A stretch of 64,000 bases of DNA. It comes from Ramazzottius varieornatus. Its lineage: Eukaryota > Tardigrada > Eutardigrada > Parachela > Ramazzottiidae. This document shows, one piece after another, positions 1 to 14,295 of the stretch. The position numbers and the translations under genes were made by a program. The DNA is taken from NCBI GenBank assembly GCA_001949185.1, contig BDGG01000004.1:2670912-2734911 (forward strand), given 5' to 3'. The notes below the pieces were generated by a model. The model worked only from the letters and a program-made list of their open reading frames with translations. It did no database searches and was not told the DNA's origin. Numbering within the stretch: position 1 is the stretch's first letter; each line of letters opens with the position of its first letter.

Positions 1-874
1 TTACGTACTCAGGAGAAGACATTTTATCGCTCACGCAACCTCCCGTCAATCAGCACAGCACTTGTGCCTATGAACAACTTTTTTGGCACGGAAATATGTG
101 CTTATTATAGCCCTTTCTTTGGACTTTGAAAAGCCTGCTGCGGTGCTATGAAACCACATACGCAAAACGCTGCTAAGCTTACGCATGAGTTTCAAATCCT
201 GCAAAGGTTGTGGTTCGGATACCACATCGTTCCCGTTTTCAGCACAGTCTTTCGGGAGTAGAGTTCACAGCTCGGGGTGTTCTGTTCGATGCTTTTGGCG
301 ATGGCATCCCGCATGAACCAGAAAAGGCAGCAGTTGAATGTCTTGCGGCCATTTTGAATAAGCGGTGCACTGAGTGAACTCTTAGTGAACTCTGTCTGCT
401 ATCGCGCCTGCTGATTATATCCAGAAGGATCCACAAAACTTCGAAGTGGTCTTGCGACCATTTAAGTTTCTGGTAGCTTTTTGGTAGATTTCGCAGTGGG
501 AAATAAGGACAATACGGTCAATTCGGTAAGGAGGCGTGGTGTCAGTTACTGTTACGCCCACTCCGCCAATTTGGGCTGCCAGACCCGGACGTTATTTACT
601 GTGGTCCATGGTTGAAAGACTGACGAGCCGGGCTGTGAGACCAAATACGCTGGACATCAACCGATAGTGGAACCGCAGTCTAGAATCTGCAGTAAGATAT
701 GCTGCAAAAGTCGATCGACCAATCATAATTGCTACTGCTGATTTGACGGTGGCTGCAAACCAAGTCACACTTCCGTCAGTCTTTTTATTTTCCCACTTGT
801 GTTGATGGTGTCAACCTTCTCCAGGTATCCGCAGTCCGATCGTCTCTGTCCCAGGAAGTAGCCCGTCAGCGAAG
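1..874. other. Upstream region of WAVE, no gene seen
   Basis: I see no convincing coding exon on either strand here. The short open frames lack splice context and family resemblance. The last 100 bases before the WAVE start hold a cacttccg-type motif near 770, which recurs upstream of several genes in this window, and probably the 5' UTR and promoter. Confidence 0.5.
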
Positions 875-3086
875 ATGCCGCTGACCAAGCGTTTGGTGGA
901 GCCTGTCCATGTGAGTCGGGAAAAGATTCCTCATGGAGTCCAGAACGAGCTGGAGTTCGTCACGAACAACACTCTCGCTAATGTCATCCTGCAACTCAGC
1001 AGCCTCAGCAAGCATGCAGAGGATATGTTCGGAGAGCTCCAGGCAGAAGCTGCTGGCTTCATCGATAGAGCGTCTTCCGTACAGAACAGGATCAACCGAC
1101 TATCCGTCAAGATTCAACAGCTGGACTCTAACGTGGAAGAAGGTATGAATGCCAATATTGCCTATGTACATCATAAGCTAGTATGTGATGCATACTCTGC
1201 TTTACTAACTATTCTTGTTGATCTTCCTTACAGTCACTCTGCAAGACATCAGCCTGAAGAAGCAGTTCCGCAGCGCGAATGTGTGCGACGATCGTGTGGT
1301 GTCACGTCACACCATGTCCAACGCGATGAAGGAGCTCTATGATGACTGCGATGCTCCTCCACCTCTCGACAAACTGAATCCATACAGGTACGTTCCTTGC
1401 TAAGAAGACGGAGCTGCTTTCCGCCAGTAAGACGTGGATATTGATGTGTATGGGACGTTGACGATCAACATTCCGGAAAATAACCCGGACATAGTAGCTA
1501 TCGAACGTGATAGGAAAGCAGGATGTCTCGCTGTTATGTACTGCTATACTAATACTTATATTATCGTAGGACGGATGGGAGGGAAGGGTTGAAGTTCTAC
1601 ACAGATCCCGACTACTTCTTCGATCTGTGGAAACAGAAAATGTTGGATGTTGGAGACCGATCCCGGCACGATCGCGCACGGAAGGTACGAGACGTTACCA
1701 TTGTCTTATATGAAACAGCGTAGCCTTTGTAACCGCATTCGGTAACGTCGTTTCGTTTGACGCATGGGCTTTTCTCTTATAGCCTGGTCGGTCGCGAGCA
1801 TCTAGCGAAAACAGAGCGAAGAAAGCCGTCAGAGAACCTCAGGATCATCGCGAGCAGATGCGGGCCAAAGTGATGAGCCAAGAAGCCATCTACTCGACCT
1901 CACCTGTCCAACAGTACCCTGGACCACAACAGCCACCGATGAATGTCAAGTCTAGTTATTCCTACGATCAGTACAATATAGCTTTACATAATATCCCCGC
2001 AGCAGCTGCAGCAGGGAACTATGACATGAACAAGTATGGCACGATCCGCAGTCAGACGCGCCCAGGAAAGCTCGATCTCGCTCCCGTGTACGATCCTAAC
2101 GCTTCCTCGAGCAGCCTTGGGGAAGTTGTCCACATGGTCGACTACCGAGCACCGGCTAACATGGCAGTCCAGTCACCTCCACCGACGGTGTCAGAAGCCA
2201 TGACGCGACAACAGAATACCCGAGGAACCCCTACACGACCCAGTCAACCGCCGCCTGCGCCACCCTCAACCGGAAGTGGTAGCCCAATGTAAGTAAATCA
2301 AGCCAGTCTTACATGCTCTTACCCACCGGTTTCAGTTACTACGGCAGTATAACCGTTTTGCTGTTTGAAGGTCGAGATTCACACCGACTCCGGGTCGAGA
2401 GATTCTTCCTCCTCCGCCACCTGAGATGCAGATCAGGCACTCACCGACGCCTCCACCGCATCACGACTTTCCTCCACCACCCGGCATGGAGAGCTCCGCA
2501 CAATACCGTCAAGCTGGACCTGCTGCTCCACCACCGCCACCACCTCCTCCGATGGGAATAATTCCTGGTCCTGCCGGTCTGCCACCACCTCCAACGCCAA
2601 CCACATCGAACGCCTCGCGGCCAGCGGAGGTCCAGGTAAGTTTCCTTCCAATGCCCTTATAACTGCAGTACTCTGGTTCACTTGATTTTTGTTAGGCTTT
2701 TAATATTGTATTTCTGTCAAATAGTTGACTTTTGGATTGTAGCGGGAAGCACTAACGCAGCAAACTCCAATGAAAGTCATCAATAACACTATGGTCGATG
2801 CCCGCAGTGATCTGTTGGCTGCCATCAGGAATGGTGAGTGGAAACGGCGGGTACAACAGCAAGAACAGCCAGCGTTACCTTCGTGGTATTTGCTTTTGCA
2901 GGTATAAAGTTGCGGAAGGTCGAAGAAGAACAGGCACAGCAGTCAAAGAAGCTGGAACCCGGAAAGTCGTCGCTGCACAATGTGGCTGAGGTGATGCTGC
3001 AAGCAAGAAGGAAAGCCATGCAGTCGGACACCGAAGATGACAGTTCACCGGACAGTGGTAGTGAGTGGGGAGAGGGACATCCGTAA
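875..3086 (+). CDS. WASF: WAVE/SCAR family actin nucleation-promoting factor
   Basis: Seven exons: 875-1142, 1234-1387, 1570-1684, 1783-2288, 2371-2635, 2743-2833, 2902-3086; 527 aa, all phases consistent. WAVE activates the Arp2/3 complex downstream of Rac and works in a cytoplasmic pentamer with Abi, Nap1, Sra1 and HSPC300. The N-terminal 130 residues are the WAVE homology domain: it starts [10 protein letters not shown], keeps [15 protein letters not shown], and later reads [16 protein letters not shown] Ser/Pro/Gln-rich middle follows, then poly-proline stretches (exon 5) that would bind profilin. A WH2 motif ([19 protein letters not shown]) spans the exon 6/7 junction. The C-terminus is acidic with one Trp (SEWGEGHP), shorter and less acidic after the Trp than the usual WAVE end. 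The junction after exon 4 (AT|G) rests on a weak-looking acceptor at 2369-2370. Confidence 0.93.
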
Positions 3087-4041
3087 GATTCGGTATACTG
3101 ATTAGCTTCCATTATGAAACAGGTAAATCATGTAACTACAGACACTTACGGGGTACGTGTTCTTATCGCCGCTCTTGAAAGTGTTGCTTCCGGCAGGTTA
3201 TCTTCAGACATGGTGTGAATGTTTTTTAAATTCCTTTACACAATTTTACAAAAGTTCCTTTTCTGTTTTGATCGTGGTCTTATCGAGGTCCGTAGCTACC
3301 TGTTTTGAAATGCTATTATTTTTCTAAAGTAAAACTTTGGACCTTGGTAAAGAAAATCAGCTCGATAGGTGGCGCACTGCAGATGCATGCCAGCTGGCAT
3401 TCCTCCCACATCGCAGACACCAGTGTGGAAGAAACGCCTTCTCCCGCCCCTACTTCCTCCGCGTAGTATACATATATATGTCTATAGCAGCTGTCCAAAG
3501 GTGGGAGAGAGGCTAACAGCTTGCAGGAGCATTCTGCCTTCTATGGAATCTCGTTTTGACGTTTCAGTACAGCTGAAGTGGGACAGTGGTCGAATCGGTG
3601 TTTGATTCCAGTAGTCGGGGGCACAGTCCAGTATCACGTGCATGTTCAGCTTCACCATACTAAACTCAGGCAAATGTCTGTTTACACATTCAGGTCAAGC
3701 GTCCGGTGCAGCCGTAGAGTTTACGGACCAGTACCGAAATAGGCTTTCTTCTGCATCACCTCAAAGCGGATATATTGCTCCAGTATTTTATTTGCGAATG
3801 CTATTTTTAGCCGATGGTTTTATGAAGTGGCTCCTGCGGATCCGTTCAAAAAGTGCCATTTATCCAACAGGTTAAACGTTAAGCGATGTAGATTGAAGTG
3901 GACATTTGATTACTGCCGTAATTGTCGCTGGGAGCTATAGGAGGTCCTTCAAGTCCACATTTCGGCCGATATTACTGCCCTGTTGACTTCACTTTGGTGG
4001 CTTTGAGGTGCACCGACACGGATTAACGATCTGTCTTAAAG
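3087..4041. other. Intergenic region
   Basis: No exon recognised on either strand. The open frames here are short, overlap each other on opposite strands and have no splice partners. It should contain the WAVE 3' UTR and the promoter of the next gene. Confidence 0.5.
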
Positions 4042-6977
4042 ATGTCTGAAGAAAAGCAGAAGATTGGCATGGGCATAGACTGCTTACTGCACCGCGTGCG
4101 TCACTTGGAAAATTACCTGCATAACTTGCCCATGAACAATAGCGTGGACAGCCATAAGGTCCGCCAAGCTGATGAACCACTCTCGGCTAAACAAGCGTTG
4201 CTAAACCATCTGGTAAGCTACGCAACTCACTTTGACACCAAGTACCCGTTGGTTATCGATGTTGAACATGGTCAAGTCGACGGATTCGAGCACACTTTGT
4301 GCAGTGTAGCGTGCTGGTTGATACGATAATACTTCCCGGTGAATACAATGTTTGTATGTTTTGCACTACCTTCCGCAGGAAGTGCAGAGTGCTATCGAGA
4401 GACTCGTTAATGCTCTCGCCGGGCTCCGTCGTCAATGTGAGAAAGACTCGGCTGTCGTCGTATCGCAAAATAAACAAGCAAATAAGGCAGCTGGCGATGA
4501 TTTTTTCTGCTTGGACCAACCCGCAGGCGAACTTTCCATGCGCAAAGTGGTGCGCTTGGAAAAGCGACTGAAGCATTGTTGGCTGCGCTCGTTGGAATAT
4601 CAGTTCTTGCTGGAATCTTTCCTCGAACAAGTCGACCCAATGACGGTAAGGACCCTTTTCTCGTAGAAGATATTCGCTTTTGTTATTTTGGTGATGAATA
4701 GGCATTATCTACTTTCTGAAGGAATGCAACGGAGACCAATGGAATGAACTGTCCGACGATTACCATGCTCTTGGAGCTCACTTGGAACCTTACCAAAAAC
4801 GCAAAAGATTTTCTTTGGACCAGAAGAACGTGCATACGGTCGCTACTTTCAATGGTCAGACCGTCGGTACGCAGTCAGAGATCAGTACGAAAGAAACATC
4901 AGTGGGAAGCACTTACTGTTTCCAGTCCGCCACTTTACGCAAGACCTATCCTGACATTCTGACATCGACTCCTGTATCGCTGATGTCTAAGGGGATCAGG
5001 AAAAGCCAGTGTAGCAACCGAAGTCCGATGATGAACCGGGACAGAGCGCTGACCGGAAGTCGAGGTCGACGAACGGCTTCTCATGCGTTGTGCCAGTCTA
5101 CACAAAGGTTCCATACAGAGTACTCCATACGAAGGCGCAAAGTGGTCTCGCGAGCCGTTGCTAGCTCCAGCAAGAAGCGAACAGTTCTTCGAAATTTAGA
5201 CAACGATCGAGCGACCACTGGATATGATTCACAAACCACCGAAACGAGTGACTGTGAGTCCTTGCCGGAACACCGTGGCTTCCAACCTGCAGGTATGCCT
5301 TCCTTTATCACTGGTGCAAGAGGGACGATCGATACCGATGCTGTATTCTGGGACGACTACCAGGTAATAACTAACCTTCTCAAATTTGCATATCGATCTC
5401 GGGAAATGTCACGGGTGCTTCTTGTACTTTTAGGCTGCACCGTATTCCAGCGACGCCTATTCTGAGCATTCCATAGATGACAACTTTATTAGCAGAGTAA
5501 CGGATTTCGGTGAAGATTATTCGAAGATCCTGCCCACTAACTCGGAAACGCTTCCCGCGTTACCTTTGGGAGTCTTTTCTGGCGAGACTACACTGCTGCA
5601 GGCTACGGAGCAAGAGGTGGACCTGGACCAGATTGTGACCGCGCTACAAGTTCCACGCCCAAATCAGCATAGTTCTTCGGTATGTATTCGCACATAGTTT
5701 TTGTCAATCAATTATGCTTGTTATATTTAGTCTCTCAATTGCCTAGATTTTTTTCTGCAGACGATGCACGGAGATGCAGTCCGAAAAACCTTTTCAGTCC
5801 ATGGAAAGTCGGAGTATTGCGGCACACTTGTGAATAACCAGACAAGCTGGCTCTCTCAAGCGACGAAAACAGAGCAACTTATTCATGGTGAACAGCGGCA
5901 TCTTGTTTTTTCAAGTACCGTGTTGATTATTCATGTTACGAGTCAATGATATTTACGACCGTTTCTCTCTCTGCGCAGATCTGATACTTCAATGGAGAGA
6001 CTTTCATTCGGATCTGGAAAAACGACAGACTTGTGATATGCTCGGACGATGCGCCGATGAACTTCTACAGTCTGTCGAGATAGCACTCGACTCCCCGATT
6101 GCCATCCCGCGGCATCTATTGGAGGGCGAAAGGCGTTCGCATGGCTACTGGAAAGCTAGGAAAGATGCTTCCAGTTTGTTAACACTAGAATATGAGGTAC
6201 GCATCGGCGGTCGGCAGATGGAAATCCAGACACGGTCACTAACCTGCGTACAGTAAATACTATGTTTGGCTCACCAAACATGTATGCAGGACTATGCATC
6301 ATTGTTCATTGTAATTGTTTATTTATATTGGAGTTCGCTCATTCCCTGGTTTCAAATGGTACCAAATTTTTTGGGTGTGACGGTAAATTTATTGCTTGTA
6401 GGAGGAAGCAAAAGTTCTGGACTCACTGGAAGAAGATGTAAAGTACGTGGTGGAGCAGATTTCGGTGCAGCATGCGTCCGAATGTTTCTACTGCACGTCC
6501 ACTGGAAAAGTCGCGGCTCTCGTACAGAGAGCCTCATCGCACCTCCATACAATTGGAAGGATCCGCCAGAAGGTCCGAGAAGCCCTAGAAGCATGTGATA
6601 CCATCAGCCTGCCTGACTCCTCAGCCTTCACAGAACCAGTTTCCGGCATGATTGGGAAATGCGTGCAGACTGAAATTGTTCCGGTCGATTGTACCTGCAA
6701 TGCGTCCAGTCTTTCCGCAAAAAACAAAACCGTCGACTGCCCTAGAGACGAATTGTCCACCTCGTCCGGCAACACTTCTGCCGACAAAAGTACAAAATCT
6801 GTTTCCAGAAAGACGCACGGGTCGAAGTCTGTGGGTTTTGGCCGCTCTTTTATTGTTTGCACCATGGGCCTGTTTCTGATGTATTGCGCCACTTTCTTGT
6901 TGACGCCCACCTGTTGCACGTTTTCCACCCACAATTCTTTCTTCCAGCTTTCAACGCATGGCCACCCTCCATTTTGA
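4042..6977 (+). CDS. Tail-anchored protein with KASH-like C-terminus
   Basis: Seven exons: 4042-4212, 4379-4645, 4722-5363, 5434-5679, 5761-5887, 5979-6196, 6402-6977; 748 aa with consistent phases. The N-terminal 145 residues and residues about 485-640 are helical and charged, spectrin-repeat-like but not a recognised domain. The middle is Ser/Thr/Arg-rich and looks disordered. The last 45 residues hold one hydrophobic segment (SFIVCTMGLFLMYCATFLL) preceded by basic residues, then a short tail of about 24 residues with a Cys-Cys pair 20-21 residues from the end and the terminus STHGHPPF. KASH proteins have exactly this plan: a single membrane span, a roughly 30-residue perinuclear tail with a Cys about 23 from the end, and a Pro-rich terminus that enters SUN. 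A nesprin/Klarsicht-type nuclear-envelope linker is therefore inferred. A plain tail-anchored membrane protein is the alternative. Confidence 0.7.
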
Positions 6978-7322
6978 CCCTAATATGTCGTGCATCAGAT
7001 TCGAAACTTGGTTGTTTTAACGATGCTATTTTGTTACGTATGATATCATCCCGTCGATCGTTATTTAGCAGATTTCCCTGTTGTTGTGACGGCACCGAGA
7101 AGAAATATGGATCCAAGAAGCTGCACATTAAACTAAAACATAAAACTCAATTTCAGATACTAAAGGAGTAAAAGGACTAGACTCTCGGGCTCAAACTCAC
7201 AAATCAAAACTAAACAACTCTCCATGTAAAGAACCTACGTAAAATCTACCGGAAATCAGGAAAAACAGGGCTGCAAGTTCGTCTATCTATATATCATCTA
7301 TATACTAATAATCTGCGAGGAA
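6978..7322. other. Convergent intergenic spacer
   Basis: Spacer between the 3' ends of the KASH-like gene (+) and malic enzyme (-). It is A/T-rich and holds no exon I can support; 3' UTR and polyadenylation signals of both genes are expected here. Confidence 0.5.
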
Positions 7323-9963
<2,641 letters not shown>

Positions 9964-11073
9964 GATTGCAGAGAGTAGATCCGAAGAATGAAGGTTATCG
10001 TCGTGCAGCTATTCAGAAGGATGTGAGGCTGTGAGCCAATCGCTAAAAATCGAGCAAGAAGACCGTCGACTTCAAATAAGTTCTTCCCAGTGCGGACTGC
10101 CAAGGGGAGCGACCTGCAACAGGAACAGTATCACACATAGCGTTCCAACATTCGCATGCTTCCATGCACTCAGTCATCAACTTCATATGCCACACTAATC
10201 TCCCGCAGCATTCTTCGTGACGTTCGGAGTAGATAACGGTAAACACACCTCTCAAGTAATGCAGTAGATAGGATATCAGTCAAGCCTTTCCGGCGTATGA
10301 GTCGCCTTCACCAGTACGCCTGAAGATTAGAAATAAGTCGAAGCAGTCATCGAGTCGGAAGTACTGCAGCGGCGAAGGGAATGACAAAGTAGTACAGTGG
10401 CGGATAGGATAAGATGGTTGGAGAGGAGGGAGGATTTAGGGATCACTTGAAAGAAACAAGTATTGCAACTGGGGACTATTCCCGTTTGTGAGAAGCATTT
10501 CGAGTTACCTAGCGGCAGAACCCTTCCACTCCAGGCGGTACACGACGTGCTATCCGCTAATAATCCGAAAACGAGAAAGGGGAACAAGGATTACTTTCCT
10601 TCCTACGAGAATGACAGATCATCCACCTGATTCAATCAGAGTCCCTAATTTGTCTCAATCAACAATCCAAACTCTATCATCTATGACGTAATGCTATTAG
10701 TAGGTTAGCCTTACACTTGGAAGATTGCAATTCAAAGACATGTCATACGTATGTAGAACCACTGTCATAATTCATAAACAGAAATCACAGAATCTATTCT
10801 AAGTTCTAACCATTACTCTGTTTTAACGTTCAGAGTTCTGACTTCAGCGTTTTACTGGAATCTTTTGACGACTCCGAAAAGATCTTTCTCATCAGGACCT
10901 TCTCCGCTGTCTCATTTATCTTCATCACGTACGGAGCTGTCGATCGTCTAACGATAGAACGCAGTGGATCACGGATACGTGGAGTTTCGTCTGCCACCGT
11001 ACGGAACATATTTTCGGACGGCGCGGATGGAGTAGCTCTTATAGGTACGAAAACAGTATTTCCAAGCTTCAGG
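9964..11073. other. Divergent promoter region
   Basis: Lies between the divergently transcribed malic enzyme (-) and CDC40 (+) genes and should hold both promoters and 5' UTRs. The 10840-11073 stretch probably includes the CDC40 5' UTR. A short open frame at about 10447-10630 with a CxxHF motif was considered as a THAP remnant and not accepted. Confidence 0.5.
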
Positions 11074-13696
11074 ATGTCCGGATTATCTGGGTTGTTACCT
11101 TATGGAGACGAGGATGAAGAGGAGTCTCAGCCAGGCCAGTCTAACGCACCTTCAGTGAAACCACCTTCAGAGTCAGTGGTGCCTCTCCCATCGAAGATGA
11201 TGTCCATTGCTGTTCAAAGTGCGCCTGTTGTCCAGTATAAGGTAACCGTATAGTTTTGAAGAGTACTCCTTTTCTTGACGTGTTACGACTTACAGCATGG
11301 GTTAGAATATCTTACATTACAATCCATGTTTGCTTCAGAACGAAGGAAAATCATCACGAGCGATCAGCCTGACATCCAAGGAACTGGCATATAACGCCAA
11401 GTATGAAGATCTCTACGCACCAAAAGTAAGTCTGATCTCCCGGTTTTGAGCTCTGCTGCGTAAAGGAAGTTACAAGATGGATTTGATCTGTGACAGGTTG
11501 GACCGATTAACCCTTTTCTGTCGGAGAAGCAGATGGCGCCGAAAAACACCTTGACGGGTTTTGTCGAGCCATTCATCGGTAGCTCATTCCAGTTTGACAT
11601 GCAGCGACGAACATTCTCCCAACTGGGATACGCCATGGATCCTAGCCTTTCCGACAATGCGAAGAAGTTCATTGGGAATGCGAAAGAAGCTGAGAGACGG
11701 AAGGGTAGGTCGCGCTCAGTAACAGTATCTTTCCTGATAAAAAGTTTAAATTATGCGGTATTGTACATGAAAATATCGTAACATTACTGTAATTAGAATA
11801 CTTTCTGTCCATAGAAGACTCAATCATTGACATAAAGGAAACCAAGCTCACTCGGAAGCGTGCACGAAACGATAATCCGGAAGACATTGACGACTTTCAG
11901 GGACCATGGGCTGGATTCGAAGATGAGTCAACCGTGGCTAAACCATCCGCGGTAAGTGCCGACTAGCACCTCGACAAATTCCCACTAGTACTATCTGACA
12001 GACACTCGGTCCTAAGGCATATCGATTGCGTTTTACAGGAAGACATGGAGGAAATACAGGACTTCCTTGCGAAAAAGAAAAGGCGTCAACGGGTTCGGGA
12101 AGACAAACCACTCGAAGAAACAACACAGCTTCACCGTACGCAATTCACTTGCACAGTGGTTGGAAGAATATGCTATTTAGTTGATAAGTTTGTCCTTGTT
12201 ACAGTCAAAAACGCCTACGACTACATGGGTCGTTCCTTCCTGCACATCCCCCAAGATGTCGGAGTTAACCTTCGTTCGGAAGAGGCTCCCGACAAATGCT
12301 ACCTGCCCAAGTCTCTCCTCCATACGTGGTCGGGACACAACCGTGGTGTTTCTGCTATCAGGTGGTTCCCCAAGTCTGGACATTTACTTTTATCCGCAGG
12401 GATGGATACTAAAGTCAAGGTAGGTTCAAAGAGTGGCGATTTTCTCGTAACTGGGTGGTAATCTTCCTTTTGCGAACCGTTTTTTTCTCTAGTTGTGGCA
12501 AGTCTATGGTGACCGAGAGTGTGTGAGGACCTACACTGGCCACCGGCAGGCGGTGAAGGACGTTACATTCAACAACTCTGGCACAGTATTCCTGTCTTCG
12601 GGTTACGATCGCTGGATCAAAATGTGGAACACTGAAACAGGTATGGGTCTTTGAGGACATATCATCATTGCAGAATACTACTCAGTTCATCGAGGGTTTT
12701 TGTGTTGTACAGGAGACTGTACCGGTCGTTTCCAGTCCCCCACTCAGAAGACCGCCTACTGCATCAAATTTCATCCCGACGAAGACAAGCAGCACTTAAT
12801 CGTGGGTGGGATGCAAGACAAGAAGATCATATGTGTAAGTCAATTAGTGGTAATCGTTCGGCGAAACCTCGCCGTAATTGTAAGAACACTGACCAAAAAG
12901 AAGTTCGTGGTCAAGCAGAACTTCTGCGAAACATATTCTGCTGGCATTTCTAGTGGGACTCGCGGTCCGGAGAAGTTGTGCAAGAATACGATCGCCATCT
13001 GGGAGCGGTCAACTCGATCACCTTCATCGATGATAACCGGCGTATGATGAGCACATCTGACGACAAGAGTATCCGGATATGGGAATGGTACGCATGTGAT
13101 CATTATGTCGGAAGCAAAATACCCCTTGCTGTATCTTTTCTTGTTTAGGGATATTCCTGTTGATATGAAATACATTGCGGATCCTGGAATGCATTCCATG
13201 CCTGCTGCAACACTTGCACCTAACGGTACGTACGAAACTCTTAGTTCGATAGTTCTTTGAGTTGCTTCCGTAGTAAAGAGACTGACCGTGCGTCCTGTTG
13301 CAGGAAAATGGGCTGCCATGCAAGCGATGGACAATAAGATCAACATATTCGCTTGTCTCAACCGATACAAGTTCAACCGGAAGAAGACTTTTGGTGGTCA
13401 TCTGGTATCAGGTTATGCCTGTCAGCCCGACTTCTCTCCCGACATGAGGTGGGTCTTTGCTCGACACTTTCTTCCCTCAGTCTGAAAACTGAAGTATGTG
13501 ACCGCTCTTTTTTTGTAGTTACGTTCTATCCGGCGACGCTAATGGCCAGATCTTCATCTGGGACTGGAAGACCACCAGAATACTGACCAAGTGGAAAGCC
13601 CACGATCGATGCTGCATCTCAGTCTTATGGCATCCGCACGAACCATCCAAGGTAGCCAGCTGTGGCTGGGATGGACAGATCAAGTTCTGGGATTAG
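11074..13696 (+). CDS. CDC40: Pre-mRNA splicing factor CDC40/PRP17
   Basis: Twelve exons: 11074-11241, 11339-11425, 11497-11704, 11815-11951, 12039-12135, 12205-12419, 12493-12640, 12713-12834, 12954-13087, 13149-13225, 13304-13448, 13519-13696; 571 aa against about 579 in human. PRP17 joins the spliceosome for the second catalytic step. The first 200 residues carry family blocks: an acidic start, [45 protein letters not shown] and FQGPWAGF. After [20 protein letters not shown] comes a seven-blade WD40 propeller ending [11 protein letters not shown] at the stop. The donor after exon 5 (cc|gtacgc) is chosen for phase. In the fourth blade the usual Gln before WD is Cys (IIC|WDSRSGE), created at the exon 8/9 junction. 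Confidence 0.96.
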
Positions 13697-14295
13697 TCTT
13701 GTTCTAAGCTTCACGAAGTAAGGGCCTTCGATTGTTACTTTAACTGCGCTTTTTCACTAGACCGTCGTTTTTATGGCTTTGTTGTAGGTTGTTTCTCTGT
13801 TTCTAGTTTTTATCCGAGAACTGGATGTACACGACTAACGGTTTTTGCTGCTGACCTGGCTGTACAGTGTTTTCTTCTTGAAAGTCTGTACGTTACGTCA
13901 CGAGTAAAGATGGAAGGAAGTAAGAAGCGCTTCCATCATCGGTCGTCCCTTTGGCTTTTGGGTTTGTCAAGTTTATCTTTCCGGATACGAGTAGAAGCTA
14001 TGCTGGCTCTAAATTTAACTTGCGAAATACCCTTTCTTGAGATGAGCTGGCCTGGTCGAGGGACTATAAATAGCCGATTGCGGCATCGAAGCCGTCAGTA
14101 AGTGGCCGGGCTTGCTGAAACATGCCCGGTTGTGACTGTCTGATATCCGCTGATGCAGACCTTCACAGGGATCGCTTTTCACTTGTGTATGTATTCTTCG
14201 GGCAACTTGTAGGTCGCATATGTAAAAGATATCCTCCATCCATATAGTCGCGTCCGAATCGCGGCGCATGCCCAGCTCAAGTCGTTGATCTCATC
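13697..14295. other. Intergenic region
   Basis: No exon seen. It covers the CDC40 3' UTR and the upstream region of the thioredoxin-repeat gene. A tataaa-like run (actataaatag, about 14063) lies about 230 bases before the next start codon and could be a core promoter. Confidence 0.45.

Noticed and set aside
10447-10630. A frame with VCEKHFELPSG followed by an AVHDVL block, resembling the second half of a THAP domain
   Set aside because: The C-x2-H-F and AV spacing is too short, the upstream Cys pair is absent, and a stop precedes it in frame. At best it is a remnant.
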